Source: Gemmatimonadota bacterium (GTDB taxonomy: Bacteria; Latescibacterota; UBA2968; UBA8231). Taken from it: a stretch of DNA of 64,000 nt. The stretch lies in NCBI GenBank assembly GCA_028875335.1, contig JAPPEF010000327.1, positions 1 through 64,000 on the forward strand. Direction: 5' to 3'. The notes under the pieces were generated by a model. The model had not been told where the DNA came from and made no database searches. It saw only the letters and a list, made by a program, of their open reading frames with translations. This document shows, piece by piece, positions 53,358 to 62,017 of this stretch. The position numbers were made by a program, and so were the translations under genes. The first letter of the stretch is position 1. The number at the start of each line of letters is the position of its first letter.

Positions 53358-54224
53358 ATGCGCTATAGGAGATTTGGGCGCACGGAATTGCAGGTGAGCG
53401 CGGTCAGTTTGGGTGGGGCCTACTTGGGGGGCAAAGAGGATCCAGAACGCGCCGAGGAAAACGCCCGGGCGATTGTGCGGCGCGCGCTGGATTTGGGCTG
53501 CAATTACATCGATACAGCACCGCTCTACGGGCCGAGCGAAGAGCTGCTGGGCAAGGCGCTGGCCGGGGAGCGCCGCCCCTTTTACTTGGCGACCAAAGTA
53601 GGGTTTAAGCCGGAAGGATTTGACTACCGGCGCGGTTCGGTCTTGCAGAGTTTGGAGCACAGCTTGGCCTTGCTGGGCCTAACTAAGCTGACGGTGGCGC
53701 AAATCCACGAGGTGAACATGGCGGGCTGGGGGCGAATCGTGGAAAAGGGCGGGACTTTGGAGGGTTTGCGCGCCGCGCAAATACAGGGGCTGTGCGATTT
53801 TATCGGCGTGACGGGCCGAGCCATCCCCCTGCTGGCGCGGCTGGCGGCGACTGGCGAATTCGACTCGGTGCTGTGCTACCACGACTACCATCCCTGTGTG
53901 CAGTTAGCCGCGGAGGAAGTCTTGCCGGCCGCCGCGCAAAGCGATATGGGCGTGGTGCTGGCGACGGTGCTGGCTGGGGGTGTGTACGTCGCTGGCGAGG
54001 AGCAGCGCGCGGCGGTGGAGCGTAGGTTCGAGGGCGAGGAAGAGCAGCAACGCGCTTGGGCGACGATCACCCGGCTGGAGCAGGAGGAATCAACGCTGCC
54101 GCAGAGCGCGTTTCGCTGGGTCTTGGCCGACGAGCGGGTCTCGACCGTGTCCAGCGGCGCGGCGAGCGTGGCGGAGCTAGAGGAAGTGGTGCAGGCCGGG
54201 GATATGGAGCCGTTGGCGCATTAG
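53358..54224 (+). CDS. Aldo/keto reductase
   Basis: A 288-residue NADPH-type TIM barrel. MRYRRFGRTELQVSAVSLGG, CNYIDTAPLYGPSEELLGK (catalytic Asp and Tyr) and a QIHEVNMAGWGRIVEKGG strand are visible; the His of the usual tetrad is replaced or shifted in HEVN. Together with the reductase at 57463-58491 and a Gfo/Idh/MocA enzyme it suggests sugar redox chemistry. Confidence 0.87.
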   Translation: MRYRRFGRTELQVSAVSLGGAYLGGKEDPERAEENARAIVRRALDLGCNYIDTAPLYGPSEELLGKALAGERRPFYLATKVGFKPEGFDYRRGSVLQSLEHSLALLGLTKLTVAQIHEVNMAGWGRIVEKGGTLEGLRAAQIQGLCDFIGVTGRAIPLLARLAATGEFDSVLCYHDYHPCVQLAAEEVLPAAAQSDMGVVLATVLAGGVYVAGEEQRAAVERRFEGEEEQQRAWATITRLEQEESTLPQSAFRWVLADERVSTVSSGAASVAELEEVVQAGDMEPLAH

Positions 54225-54243
54225 AACCATCTGGGACGAAGGG

Positions 54244-54318
54244 AGATGCTTCGACTCCGCTGCGCTCCGCTCAGCATGACAGGACACATATGGCCAGTCC
54301 CTGTCATGCTGAGTAAAG
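54244..54318. repeat. Dispersed palindromic repeat, copy 1
   Basis: The left arm includes AGATGCTTCGACTCCGCTGC and CTCAGCATGACAG (54270-54282), pairing perfectly over 13 bases with 54301-54313. A related element is at 61052-61138. It lies between convergent genes and may stop both transcripts. Confidence 0.8.
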
Positions 54319-54345
54319 GACCATTAGGGATTTTCAGACAGCTTT

Positions 54346-55398
54346 TTAAATCCAGCCGTGCTGGATGGTCACGGGCGAGCCGGAAGTCTGGGTCTGCCAA
54401 TGCGGCCTGCGGCCTATTTTGACCTCGCGCCGGGTGAGGGACGAGGCTTCGGCGGCGAAGAGGATTTCCATGATGTGGCGTCCGTATTGGCCGTGGGTCG
54501 GTGGCTCGATGTTGAGCGCGATGGCCTCGGCAAAGCTCTTCCACTCGTGGTACATCTCGGTCGGCGCGTCCTCAAACGGGACATCTTCCCACGTATCGCC
54601 CTGGCCTACTTTGACGTACTTCTCGCCGTGCTGGCTGAATCGCAGCGAGCCGTTGGCGCAGATCACTTGGCATTCAAAATTCGGCGCACCGTCGGCGAAC
54701 CCCACGGCTACGGCCGTGCCGGCGAGGCCGTTTTTATAGCGGATAAAGGCGGTGGCTGAATCGTCGGCGGCTTGGTAGTGAGCGCGGGTGCCAATGGCGG
54801 CTGAGACCGACGCGGCTTGCGAAGCCATCACCCACGTGAGCCGATCGACGACGTGGACTCCGTTGGTCAACCACATGCCGCCGCCGTGGAAGCGGCTGCG
54901 GTACTGGGGCCGGCGGCCGGCGAAATTCCAGTTTTTCGACATGTAGCTGACTGCCGTAATCACGGGGCCGAGCTGGCCGGAGTCGAGGATTTCCTTGGCC
55001 TTGAGGCTGGTGCTGTAAAAGTGCTGCGACAACCCGACCATCAGCTTGACGTTGTTTTCCGCGGCCGCGGCGACCATGGCGTCGCATTGCTCTAGGTTGA
55101 TGGCCATGGGCTTTTCGACGAGCACGTGCTTGCCGGCGCGGCAGGCGTCGATGGTGAGCTGGTGGTGCAACTGGTGGCCGAGGACGACAGCGACCGCATC
55201 GACGTCGGCATCTTCCAAGAGTTCGTGGTGCGTTGAATAGCCCTTGGGGATGTGGTACTTGTCCATGTACTCGCGCCGCTTTTCCTCGAACAGGTCGGCG
55301 ACTGCTACTACTTCTACTTCATCGAGATGGGCGATTGAATCGCAGTGGGAGCGGGCGATGCCGCCGAGGCCAATGATGCCGACTTTGAGAGCTGTCAT
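54346..55398 (-). CDS. Gfo/Idh/MocA-family oxidoreductase
   Basis: A 350-residue NAD(P)-dependent sugar dehydrogenase-like enzyme. The Rossmann motif GIIGLGGIARSH is at residues 8-19, VAVVLGHQLHHQLTIDACRA and the EKP motif HVLVEKPMAINLEQ follow; the C-terminal beta-sheet domain contains FHGGGMWLTNGVHVVDRLTW with the His expected in the active site. These enzymes oxidise or epimerise sugars and inositols. It is divergent from the DUF6785-type gene at 55508. Confidence 0.9.
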   Translation of the reverse strand: MTALKVGIIGLGGIARSHCDSIAHLDEVEVVAVADLFEEKRREYMDKYHIPKGYSTHHELLEDADVDAVAVVLGHQLHHQLTIDACRAGKHVLVEKPMAINLEQCDAMVAAAAENNVKLMVGLSQHFYSTSLKAKEILDSGQLGPVITAVSYMSKNWNFAGRRPQYRSRFHGGGMWLTNGVHVVDRLTWVMASQAASVSAAIGTRAHYQAADDSATAFIRYKNGLAGTAVAVGFADGAPNFECQVICANGSLRFSQHGEKYVKVGQGDTWEDVPFEDAPTEMYHEWKSFAEAIALNIEPPTHGQYGRHIMEILFAAEASSLTRREVKIGRRPHWQTQTSGSPVTIQHGWI

Positions 55399-55507
55399 AG
55401 GGTATCCTTTGCTGTGAATGAGGGCGCGCTAAGTATAGAATGGGGCTTGCCCGGCCACAAATCGCCGCATATTTGCGCCGAAATAAATAATGTCCTAAGA
55501 TGCTCTG

Positions 55508-57451
55508 ATGCCCGGTAATTTCACGTATCGCTCGTTCGCTTTTGGGGCCTTGCTGTCCCTGGCGATCAACATGTTTTTCGCCTATGCCCGGCTGGCGATG
55601 GCCACCGCGGGCATGTCCTCCGATTACATCACCGCCGGAGCGGTATTCCTGTTTTTTCTGGTGGTGGCTTTTATCAATCCTGCGCTCAAGCTGATGCGCC
55701 GTGCTTGGGGCTTTAACCGATCCGAGCTGATCGTCATCTACGCGATGATGATTATCGGTTCGGCCATTCCCACATGGGGTTTTACGGGCAACTTGATCGC
55801 CATGTTGCCCAATATCTATTACTATGCCACGCCCGAGAATAACTGGTCGGAACTGTTGCATCCCTACGTCCGCGAGTGGATGGTGCCGCAGGATCCAGAC
55901 GCGATCAAGTATTTCTTCGAGGGCTTGCCCAAGGGGCAACCCATCCCCTGGGAACACTGGATGGTGCCGCTTGCGGCCTGGGTGTCGTTTATTCTGGCGA
56001 TCTACCTGATGATGATCGCCATCGCGTCGATCGTCCGCCGCCAATGGGTTGACTACGACCGCTTGACCTTTCCACTGTTGCAGCTACCCATCGACCTGAC
56101 GGAAGAAGGCAAGAGCGGGTCCATCATCGGGCCGTTGTTCAAAAGGCCGCTTTTGTGGATCGGGTTCGCGCTGCCCGTTGTGCTGCACAGCACCAATGCT
56201 CTAAATCACTATTTCCCCTTTATCCCGGCGATACAGTTGCGCCACCACATCTCGCTGTTTAACCACGCACTGAACCTGGCGACCAACGTGAACTTTGTGG
56301 CGATAGGGTTGGCGTACTTTTTGAGCTTAGACGTGGGGTTGAGCATCTGGCTCTTCCACTTGTTGACCAAAGTGCAAATTACCACCGAAAACGTCCTCGG
56401 CTATTCACTGCCGGGCCGCACCGATCTATTTATGGAAGGCTCGATGTCGGTGTCCTACGAGGGGATGGGAGCCATGCTGGTGCTGGTGCTCTACGGGCTG
56501 TGGAACAGCCGCGGCTATCTGCGGCGGGTCTGGCGCAAGGCCCTGTATAACGAGGAGGGCTTGGACGATTCGCAGGAGATTCTCTCGTATCGGGCGGCGC
56601 TGATCGTCTTGGTTCTGGCCAGCGCGTACGCCACCGTCTGGCTGACCTTATCGGGCGTGCCGTGGTGGGTCTCGTTATTCTTTCTCTTTGTCGCCTTCTG
56701 CATTTTTTACGGGCTGACGCGGATTGTCGCCGAGGGCGGGTTGGGTTTTGCGCGGGCGCAGATGACGGCGCAGCCGTTTGTGATTGACGCGGTGGGCACG
56801 GAGGCGATAGGTCCGTCGGGGTTGGTGAGCTTGGGGATGACCTTTAGCTGGGCGGGCGATTTGCGCACTATGGTGATGGCCTCGGCGATCAATGGGCTCA
56901 AGCTAGCTGATATTGGCCGAGTGCGGGGACGGCCGCTGTTTTGGGCGCTGATGCTCTCGATTGTGGTCGGTTTGGCTGGGTCCGTATGGATGGTGGTGTG
57001 GATGGGGTACCAGTACGGGGGCATCAATTTGGACTGGTGGTTCTACAACCGCTTTGGCGAGATCGTCCACGGCGACTCGGCCTACAAGATCGCCAACCCG
57101 AGGCATCCCTTGGACGACTTCGGCGAGATCGGGCCGCGCTTTCTGTTCGCGGGGATCGGCGCGGCGATCATGGGATTGTTGATGTACGCCCGGCACCACT
57201 TCCTCTGGTGGCCGGTGCACTACCTCGGCTTCCCCATCGGCGCGACTCTGACGATCATCTGGACGTGGTTCAGCATTTTCATCGGCTGGGTCTTGAAGGC
57301 GCTGGTGCTCAAATACGGGGGCGTGACGCTCTATAGACAACTACGGCCGCTGTTTTTGGGGTTGATTTTGGGGCACATTTTTGTGTCTGGGTTTTGGGTG
57401 TTCTTCGACTATATCACCGGGGAGACCGGCAATCGGATTCCGATTTACTAA
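55508..57451 (+). CDS. DUF6785/DUF6784-type multi-pass membrane protein
   Basis: A 647-residue protein with about 12-14 membrane segments. Shared blocks with 13485-15395 are ELIVIYAMMIIGSAIPTWGF, YYYATPENNWSELLHPY and KYGGVTLYRQLRPLFLGLIL. Its neighbours are sugar oxidoreductases and a glycosidase, whereas the paralogue lies beside CBM9-like and TPR genes. A sugar- or glycoside-related transport role is a reasonable guess from this context only. Confidence 0.8.
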   Translation: MPGNFTYRSFAFGALLSLAINMFFAYARLAMATAGMSSDYITAGAVFLFFLVVAFINPALKLMRRAWGFNRSELIVIYAMMIIGSAIPTWGFTGNLIAMLPNIYYYATPENNWSELLHPYVREWMVPQDPDAIKYFFEGLPKGQPIPWEHWMVPLAAWVSFILAIYLMMIAIASIVRRQWVDYDRLTFPLLQLPIDLTEEGKSGSIIGPLFKRPLLWIGFALPVVLHSTNALNHYFPFIPAIQLRHHISLFNHALNLATNVNFVAIGLAYFLSLDVGLSIWLFHLLTKVQITTENVLGYSLPGRTDLFMEGSMSVSYEGMGAMLVLVLYGLWNSRGYLRRVWRKALYNEEGLDDSQEILSYRAALIVLVLASAYATVWLTLSGVPWWVSLFFLFVAFCIFYGLTRIVAEGGLGFARAQMTAQPFVIDAVGTEAIGPSGLVSLGMTFSWAGDLRTMVMASAINGLKLADIGRVRGRPLFWALMLSIVVGLAGSVWMVVWMGYQYGGINLDWWFYNRFGEIVHGDSAYKIANPRHPLDDFGEIGPRFLFAGIGAAIMGLLMYARHHFLWWPVHYLGFPIGATLTIIWTWFSIFIGWVLKALVLKYGGVTLYRQLRPLFLGLILGHIFVSGFWVFFDYITGETGNRIPIY

Positions 57452-57462
57452 GGGAGGCAACA

Positions 57463-58491
57463 ATGCGAGCAGGAGATAGAGAAAAAGTTGGGCCGCACGG
57501 CTTGGAGGTGACGCGATTGGGGATGGGCGGCACGACCTTTGGCAATATGTACTCGGTGCTAAGCGAGCAGGAGGGGCTGGACGTGCTAGACGCGGCCTTT
57601 GCGGCTGGGGTGCGTTACTTTGACACTGCGCCGCTGTACGGCTACGGCTTGAGCGAGACGCGCTTGGGGCCGGGGCTGGCGCGCTACAACCGCGATGAGA
57701 TCGTCCTTTCTTCCAAGGTGGGCTATACGCTGGTGGAGCGAAAGCCCGGCGACGACTACGTCGATCTGTTCGTCGATGCGCCCGAGATGACCAGTTATTT
57801 CGATTTCTCGCGCGACGCGGTGCTGCGCTCGATTGAAGGGAGTTTGGAGCGGCTCAAAATGGATCGCCTCGATCTGGTGCTGATCCACGACCCGGACGAG
57901 GGGAAGAGCATTGAGCCGGATTGGACGCCGGGCGAGCGGGGGTACTTCGATCAAGTGATGGCCGAGACCTATCCTGTGCTCGACGAACTGCGCCAGCAAA
58001 AGGTGATCAAGGCGCTTGGCTTGGGTATGAACCAGTGGCAGATGTTGGCTGACTTCGCCCGCGCTGGGGACTTCGACGCCTTTTTGCTGGCTGGCCGCTA
58101 TACGCTGCTGGAGCAGGAATCGCTGCGCGAGTTGTTGCCGCTGTGCTCGGAGAAGGGGGTGCGGATCGTCATTGGCGGGCCGTACAATTCGGGGATTTTG
58201 GCTACCGGAGCGGTTGAGGATGCGTATTACAACTACGCGCCCGCAGCGGAAGATGTGCTGGAGAAAGTGCGTCGCATTGAGGCGGTCTGCGCGCGGCACG
58301 AGGTGCCCTTGTCGGCCGCATCGCTGCAATTTCCCTTTGGGCATCCGGCGGTGGCGACCGTCATTCCCGGAGCGCGGACGGTCGCGGAAGTTGCCGCCAA
58401 TGTGGCTTGCCTAGAACGCTCGATTCCCGCCGACTATTGGGCCGAGCTTAAACAGGAGGGACTGATCGACGCGGAGGCTCCGACGCCTTAG
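57463..58491 (+). CDS. Aldo/keto reductase, fucose/galactose-dehydrogenase-like
   Basis: ATG 57463 follows GGGAGG and is preferred over an upstream codon inside the previous gene; 342 residues. VTRLGMGGTTFGNMYSVLSE, YFDTAPLYGYGLSETRLGP, LSSKVGYTL, LDLVLIHDPDEGKSIEPDW and VATVIPGARTVAEVA match the L-fucose/D-threo-aldose dehydrogenase branch of aldo/keto reductases. It lies 12 bases after the DUF6785-type gene and is cotranscribed. Confidence 0.88.
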   Translation: MRAGDREKVGPHGLEVTRLGMGGTTFGNMYSVLSEQEGLDVLDAAFAAGVRYFDTAPLYGYGLSETRLGPGLARYNRDEIVLSSKVGYTLVERKPGDDYVDLFVDAPEMTSYFDFSRDAVLRSIEGSLERLKMDRLDLVLIHDPDEGKSIEPDWTPGERGYFDQVMAETYPVLDELRQQKVIKALGLGMNQWQMLADFARAGDFDAFLLAGRYTLLEQESLRELLPLCSEKGVRIVIGGPYNSGILATGAVEDAYYNYAPAAEDVLEKVRRIEAVCARHEVPLSAASLQFPFGHPAVATVIPGARTVAEVAANVACLERSIPADYWAELKQEGLIDAEAPTP

Positions 58492-58543
58492 ATCCGCAGA
58501 TGGGCACAGAATAGTAGAAACTTCACACCGAGGAGTAACCACA

Positions 58544-61027
58544 ATGTCCAATTGGCCGATACTCAAGCACTACGACCGGGATCATCTCACCAGCATTGCC
58601 ATGCCCATTGGCGGCATTGGCACGGGCACAGTTTCACTCGGCGGACGCGGAGATTTGCGCGACTGGGAACTGATGAACCGCCCGGCCAAGGGATTTGTCC
58701 CAAGGGGCGATGGGGGCCGAGGAAACGAGCCGTTCTTTGCTTTGTACGCCAAACCTGCTGGCGGCCCAGCCGTCACCCGTGCGCTCGAAGGGCCGGTGGA
58801 TGTATCCGAATACCAAGGTGCGAGCGGCAGTGTGGCGGTCAATCACGGCTTGCCGCGCTTTGCACAATGTACGTTTGCCGCGGCCTATCCACTTGCACAG
58901 GTCCAGTTGTCCGATCCACAAGTTCCGGTCGCGGTTTGTCTTGAAGCGTTTAACCCGTTTATTCCCGCCAATGCCGATGACAGCGGCATCCCCATCGCGG
59001 TGCTGCGCTATACGCTGACCAATCGGACCAACAAGCGCGTCGCGGCCTCAGTGTGCGGCTCGCTGCCCAATTTCATTGGCAACGATGGCGTGGAAGAGTT
59101 GGCTCAGGCCAATCGCAATCGCTTTCGCAAGGCAAGGCACTGTCAGGGCATTTTCATGGACAGCAAGGGGGTTGATCCCGCCGCCATGAGTTATGGCACC
59201 ATGGCCCTGACCACCACGGCCAAAACGGGCATTACCTATCGCACGGCGTGGAAAAAAGCCGGGTGGGGCACGTCGCTGCTCGACTTTTGGGATGACTTTG
59301 CCGCCGATGGCCGAGTGGAAAAGCGCCCCAGCGAAGGGGTTGACATGCCGAGTGCGTCGCTCGTGGTGCGCACCAACATTCCGCCCAAGGCACACAAGAC
59401 CATCACCTTCTTGCTGACGTGGCATTTTCCCAATCGGCACACGTGGTCGCCGGGCGACGATCCCTACCTTGGCAACTACTATGCGACGCACTATGGCGAT
59501 GCGTGGGATGTGGCTGGCAAAACCGCGCCGAAGCTCAAAAAGCTCGAACAACAGACCGTGCGCTTTGTCTCAGCCTTCGCGGCAAGCGATTTGCCCGAGG
59601 TCGTCAAGGAAGCCGCTCTTTTCAATCTCAGCACCCTGCGGACGCAAACGTGCTTCCGCACTCCTGATGGACGTTTATTTGGCTGGGAGGGATACAACGA
59701 TCACAGCGGCTGCTGCATGGGCTCCTGTACGCATGTGTGGAATTACGAACAAAGTACGGCGTTCCTCTTTGGCGATCTGGCCCGCACGATGCGCGACACC
59801 GAATTCAATCACGCCACCGACGACCAAGGCATGATGAACTTTCGCGTCCATCTCCCCCTCAGTCGCGCCCGTGAATTTGGCAAGGCCGCGGCCGACGGTC
59901 AGATGGGCTGTATTATGAAAGCCTATCGCGACTGGCAGCTTTGCGGCGACGATGCCTTCCTACAATCGATTTGGCCAAAGGTCAAAAAGGCCCTTGAATT
60001 TTGCTGGATTGAAGGGGGGTGGGACGGCGATGGCGACGGCGTCATGGAAGGCTGTCAGCACAATACCATGGACGTCGAATACTACGGCCCTAATCCACAA
60101 ATGGGGATCTGGTATCTGGGTGCTCTGCGCGCCGGCGAGGAAATGGCAATCCATCTGGGCGAATCCGACTTTGCTCAAACCTGTCGTCGGCTCTACGAGA
60201 GTGGCCGCGCTTACATCGACGAGCAATTGTTCAATGGCGAATACTACGAGCATCGCATTGAGCCACCCAAAAAAGTAGCCGCATCGCTGCGGCTGGGTAT
60301 GGGCGCGGCGGAATTCTCCGATCCAGATTACCAACTCGGCCGCGGTTGTCTGGTAGATCAGCTCGTTGGCCAGTTTTTTGCCCACGTCTGCGGTTTGGGC
60401 TATCTGACCAAACGCGCCCATGTGCGCCAAACCCTCAGGAGCATCCGCAAGTACAACCACCGCAAGGGGCTGACTGATCACTTCAACTGCATGCGATCGT
60501 ATGCCTTGGGCGATGAATCGGCCTTGCTCATGGCGAGCTATCCCCGCGAGCGGCCCGATAATCCATTTCCCTATTTCACGGAAGTGATGACCGGGTTTGA
60601 ATACACCGCGGCCATTGGCATGCTCTACGAGGGGCAGCTCAAAAACGGTCTGCAAACCATGCGCGACATTCGCAATCGCTACGATGGGGCGAAACGCAGT
60701 CCCTTTGACGAAGCCGAATGCGGCCATCACTACGCCCGGGCCATGGTGGCTTGGGCCGGGGTGCTGGCGCTGACGGGATTTAATTATTCGGGGGTTACAA
60801 AGTCCATCGCCTTTGCCGCAGAGCCCGGGACCTTTTTCTGGTCAAATGGCGCTGCTTGGGGCACGGTGCGCATTGCTCAACGCCCGTCGGGCTATCGCAT
60901 TGTCTTGGATGTTTTGTATGGGCAGATCAAGATCAAGCACTTCAGGCTGACCGGCGTGGGCGAGCACACCTTTGATCGGGAGCTCGTGCTGCGCGAGAAT
61001 AGCCAACGGACCTTTGTCGTGGGCTAA
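58544..61027 (+). CDS. GH116-like glucosylceramidase/beta-glucosidase
   Basis: An 827-residue cytoplasmic glycosidase without a signal peptide. The N-terminal domain (SIAMPIGGIGTGTVSLGGRG, DLRDWELMNRPAKGF) and the alpha/alpha barrel with QHNTMDVEYYGPNPQMGIWY, whose Glu is the likely nucleophile, are typical of GH116 (GBA2-type). The C-terminal block FDEAECGHHYARAMVAWAGV, followed by LALTGF, also fits. It probably removes beta-glucose or related sugars from glycosides. Its neighbours are sugar oxidoreductases. Confidence 0.85.
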   Translation: MSNWPILKHYDRDHLTSIAMPIGGIGTGTVSLGGRGDLRDWELMNRPAKGFVPRGDGGRGNEPFFALYAKPAGGPAVTRALEGPVDVSEYQGASGSVAVNHGLPRFAQCTFAAAYPLAQVQLSDPQVPVAVCLEAFNPFIPANADDSGIPIAVLRYTLTNRTNKRVAASVCGSLPNFIGNDGVEELAQANRNRFRKARHCQGIFMDSKGVDPAAMSYGTMALTTTAKTGITYRTAWKKAGWGTSLLDFWDDFAADGRVEKRPSEGVDMPSASLVVRTNIPPKAHKTITFLLTWHFPNRHTWSPGDDPYLGNYYATHYGDAWDVAGKTAPKLKKLEQQTVRFVSAFAASDLPEVVKEAALFNLSTLRTQTCFRTPDGRLFGWEGYNDHSGCCMGSCTHVWNYEQSTAFLFGDLARTMRDTEFNHATDDQGMMNFRVHLPLSRAREFGKAAADGQMGCIMKAYRDWQLCGDDAFLQSIWPKVKKALEFCWIEGGWDGDGDGVMEGCQHNTMDVEYYGPNPQMGIWYLGALRAGEEMAIHLGESDFAQTCRRLYESGRAYIDEQLFNGEYYEHRIEPPKKVAASLRLGMGAAEFSDPDYQLGRGCLVDQLVGQFFAHVCGLGYLTKRAHVRQTLRSIRKYNHRKGLTDHFNCMRSYALGDESALLMASYPRERPDNPFPYFTEVMTGFEYTAAIGMLYEGQLKNGLQTMRDIRNRYDGAKRSPFDEAECGHHYARAMVAWAGVLALTGFNYSGVTKSIAFAAEPGTFFWSNGAAWGTVRIAQRPSGYRIVLDVLYGQIKIKHFRLTGVGEHTFDRELVLRENSQRTFVVG

Positions 61028-61051
61028 GTACACGACAGTAGAAGTGGTATG

Positions 61052-61138
61052 AGATGCTTCGCTTCGCTCAGCATGACAAGTACTGGTGTGCTGTTTCCAG
61101 CGTCATGCTGAGCGAAGCGAAGCGGAGTCGAAGCATCT
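61052..61138. repeat. Dispersed palindromic repeat, copy 2
   Basis: Left arm 61052-61077 and right arm 61102-61138 pair except for an 11-base stretch (ACTCCGCTTCG-like) missing on the left. The core GCTCAGCATGAC is the same as in copy 1 at 54244-54318. It lies in the gap between the GH116-like gene and the epimerase gene. Confidence 0.85.
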
Positions 61139-61168
61139 TATCCTACGATGTCTAAAGGAGCATAAAAC

Positions 61169-61936
61169 ATGACGCGCTATACCCGCATTGGCCTGACTGG
61201 GGCCAACGGCACCATCGGCCGCGTGCTGCTGGCCGGCTTGGGAGCCGAATACGAATTCAAGGCGTTCACGCGCCGCCCGGTCGATTTTCCCGCCACTATC
61301 GTCAATTTCGACCGCGCCGCAGAGGTCGAAGGGGCCTTTGAGGGCTTGGAGGCCGTAATTCACCTAGCGGCCGATCCCAGCCCAAGTGCCTCTTGGGAGA
61401 GCGTGCGGGATCACAACCTTGAAGGCATGTACCAGGTGTTGGAAGAGTGCCGCCGATCCGGGGTCAGACGATTGGTCTTTGCCTCGACCAATCACACCCA
61501 GCACGGCAATACTATTTTGACCACTCCTGAGACCTTGGATCCGTCTAAGCGCATCCGCATGCGTTTGGACGAGCCGCCTAATCCCGACTCCATGTACGCG
61601 GTCTCCAAGCTCTTTGGCGAAAATATGGGCAAGCTGTACAGTCAGCGTTACGGCCTCGAATTCGTCGGTCTGCGCATCGGCTGGATCATTGCTGAGGATG
61701 ATCCGACCACCATGCGCGGCACTTCTGCCGAGGACTATATGCGGGCCATGTTCCTCAGCCACCGAGACTGCATTGAAGCTCATCGCCGTGCCTTGGAAGT
61801 TGACACCCAGTACTTGCTGGCCTATGTGGTCAGCGGCAATGGACGGCGCGTCTTTGATCTGGAGGCTACCGAGAGGGGCCTGGGTTATGTGCCGCAAGAC
61901 GACGCTGAGGATTACTTTCGCCGCGTGGAGGGTTAG
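61169..61936 (+). CDS. NAD-dependent epimerase/dehydratase, uronate-dehydrogenase-like
   Basis: A 255-residue extended SDR. The Rossmann motif TGANGTIGRVLL is at residues 9-20, HLAADPSPSASWESVRDHNL follows, and the catalytic Tyr/Lys is in MYAVSKLFGENMGKLY. The size and the FASTNHTQHGNTI block resemble hexuronate dehydrogenases. It follows the GH116-like gene and a repeat, with AAAGGAG before the ATG. Confidence 0.88.
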   Translation: MTRYTRIGLTGANGTIGRVLLAGLGAEYEFKAFTRRPVDFPATIVNFDRAAEVEGAFEGLEAVIHLAADPSPSASWESVRDHNLEGMYQVLEECRRSGVRRLVFASTNHTQHGNTILTTPETLDPSKRIRMRLDEPPNPDSMYAVSKLFGENMGKLYSQRYGLEFVGLRIGWIIAEDDPTTMRGTSAEDYMRAMFLSHRDCIEAHRRALEVDTQYLLAYVVSGNGRRVFDLEATERGLGYVPQDDAEDYFRRVEG

Positions 61937-62017
61937 GACTAGGCAAGTGCACAATGCGACGTTGGCCTCGGGCCGCGCCATCCCGAATGGTTTAACATGG
62001 TCTAATGAGTTGATCTT

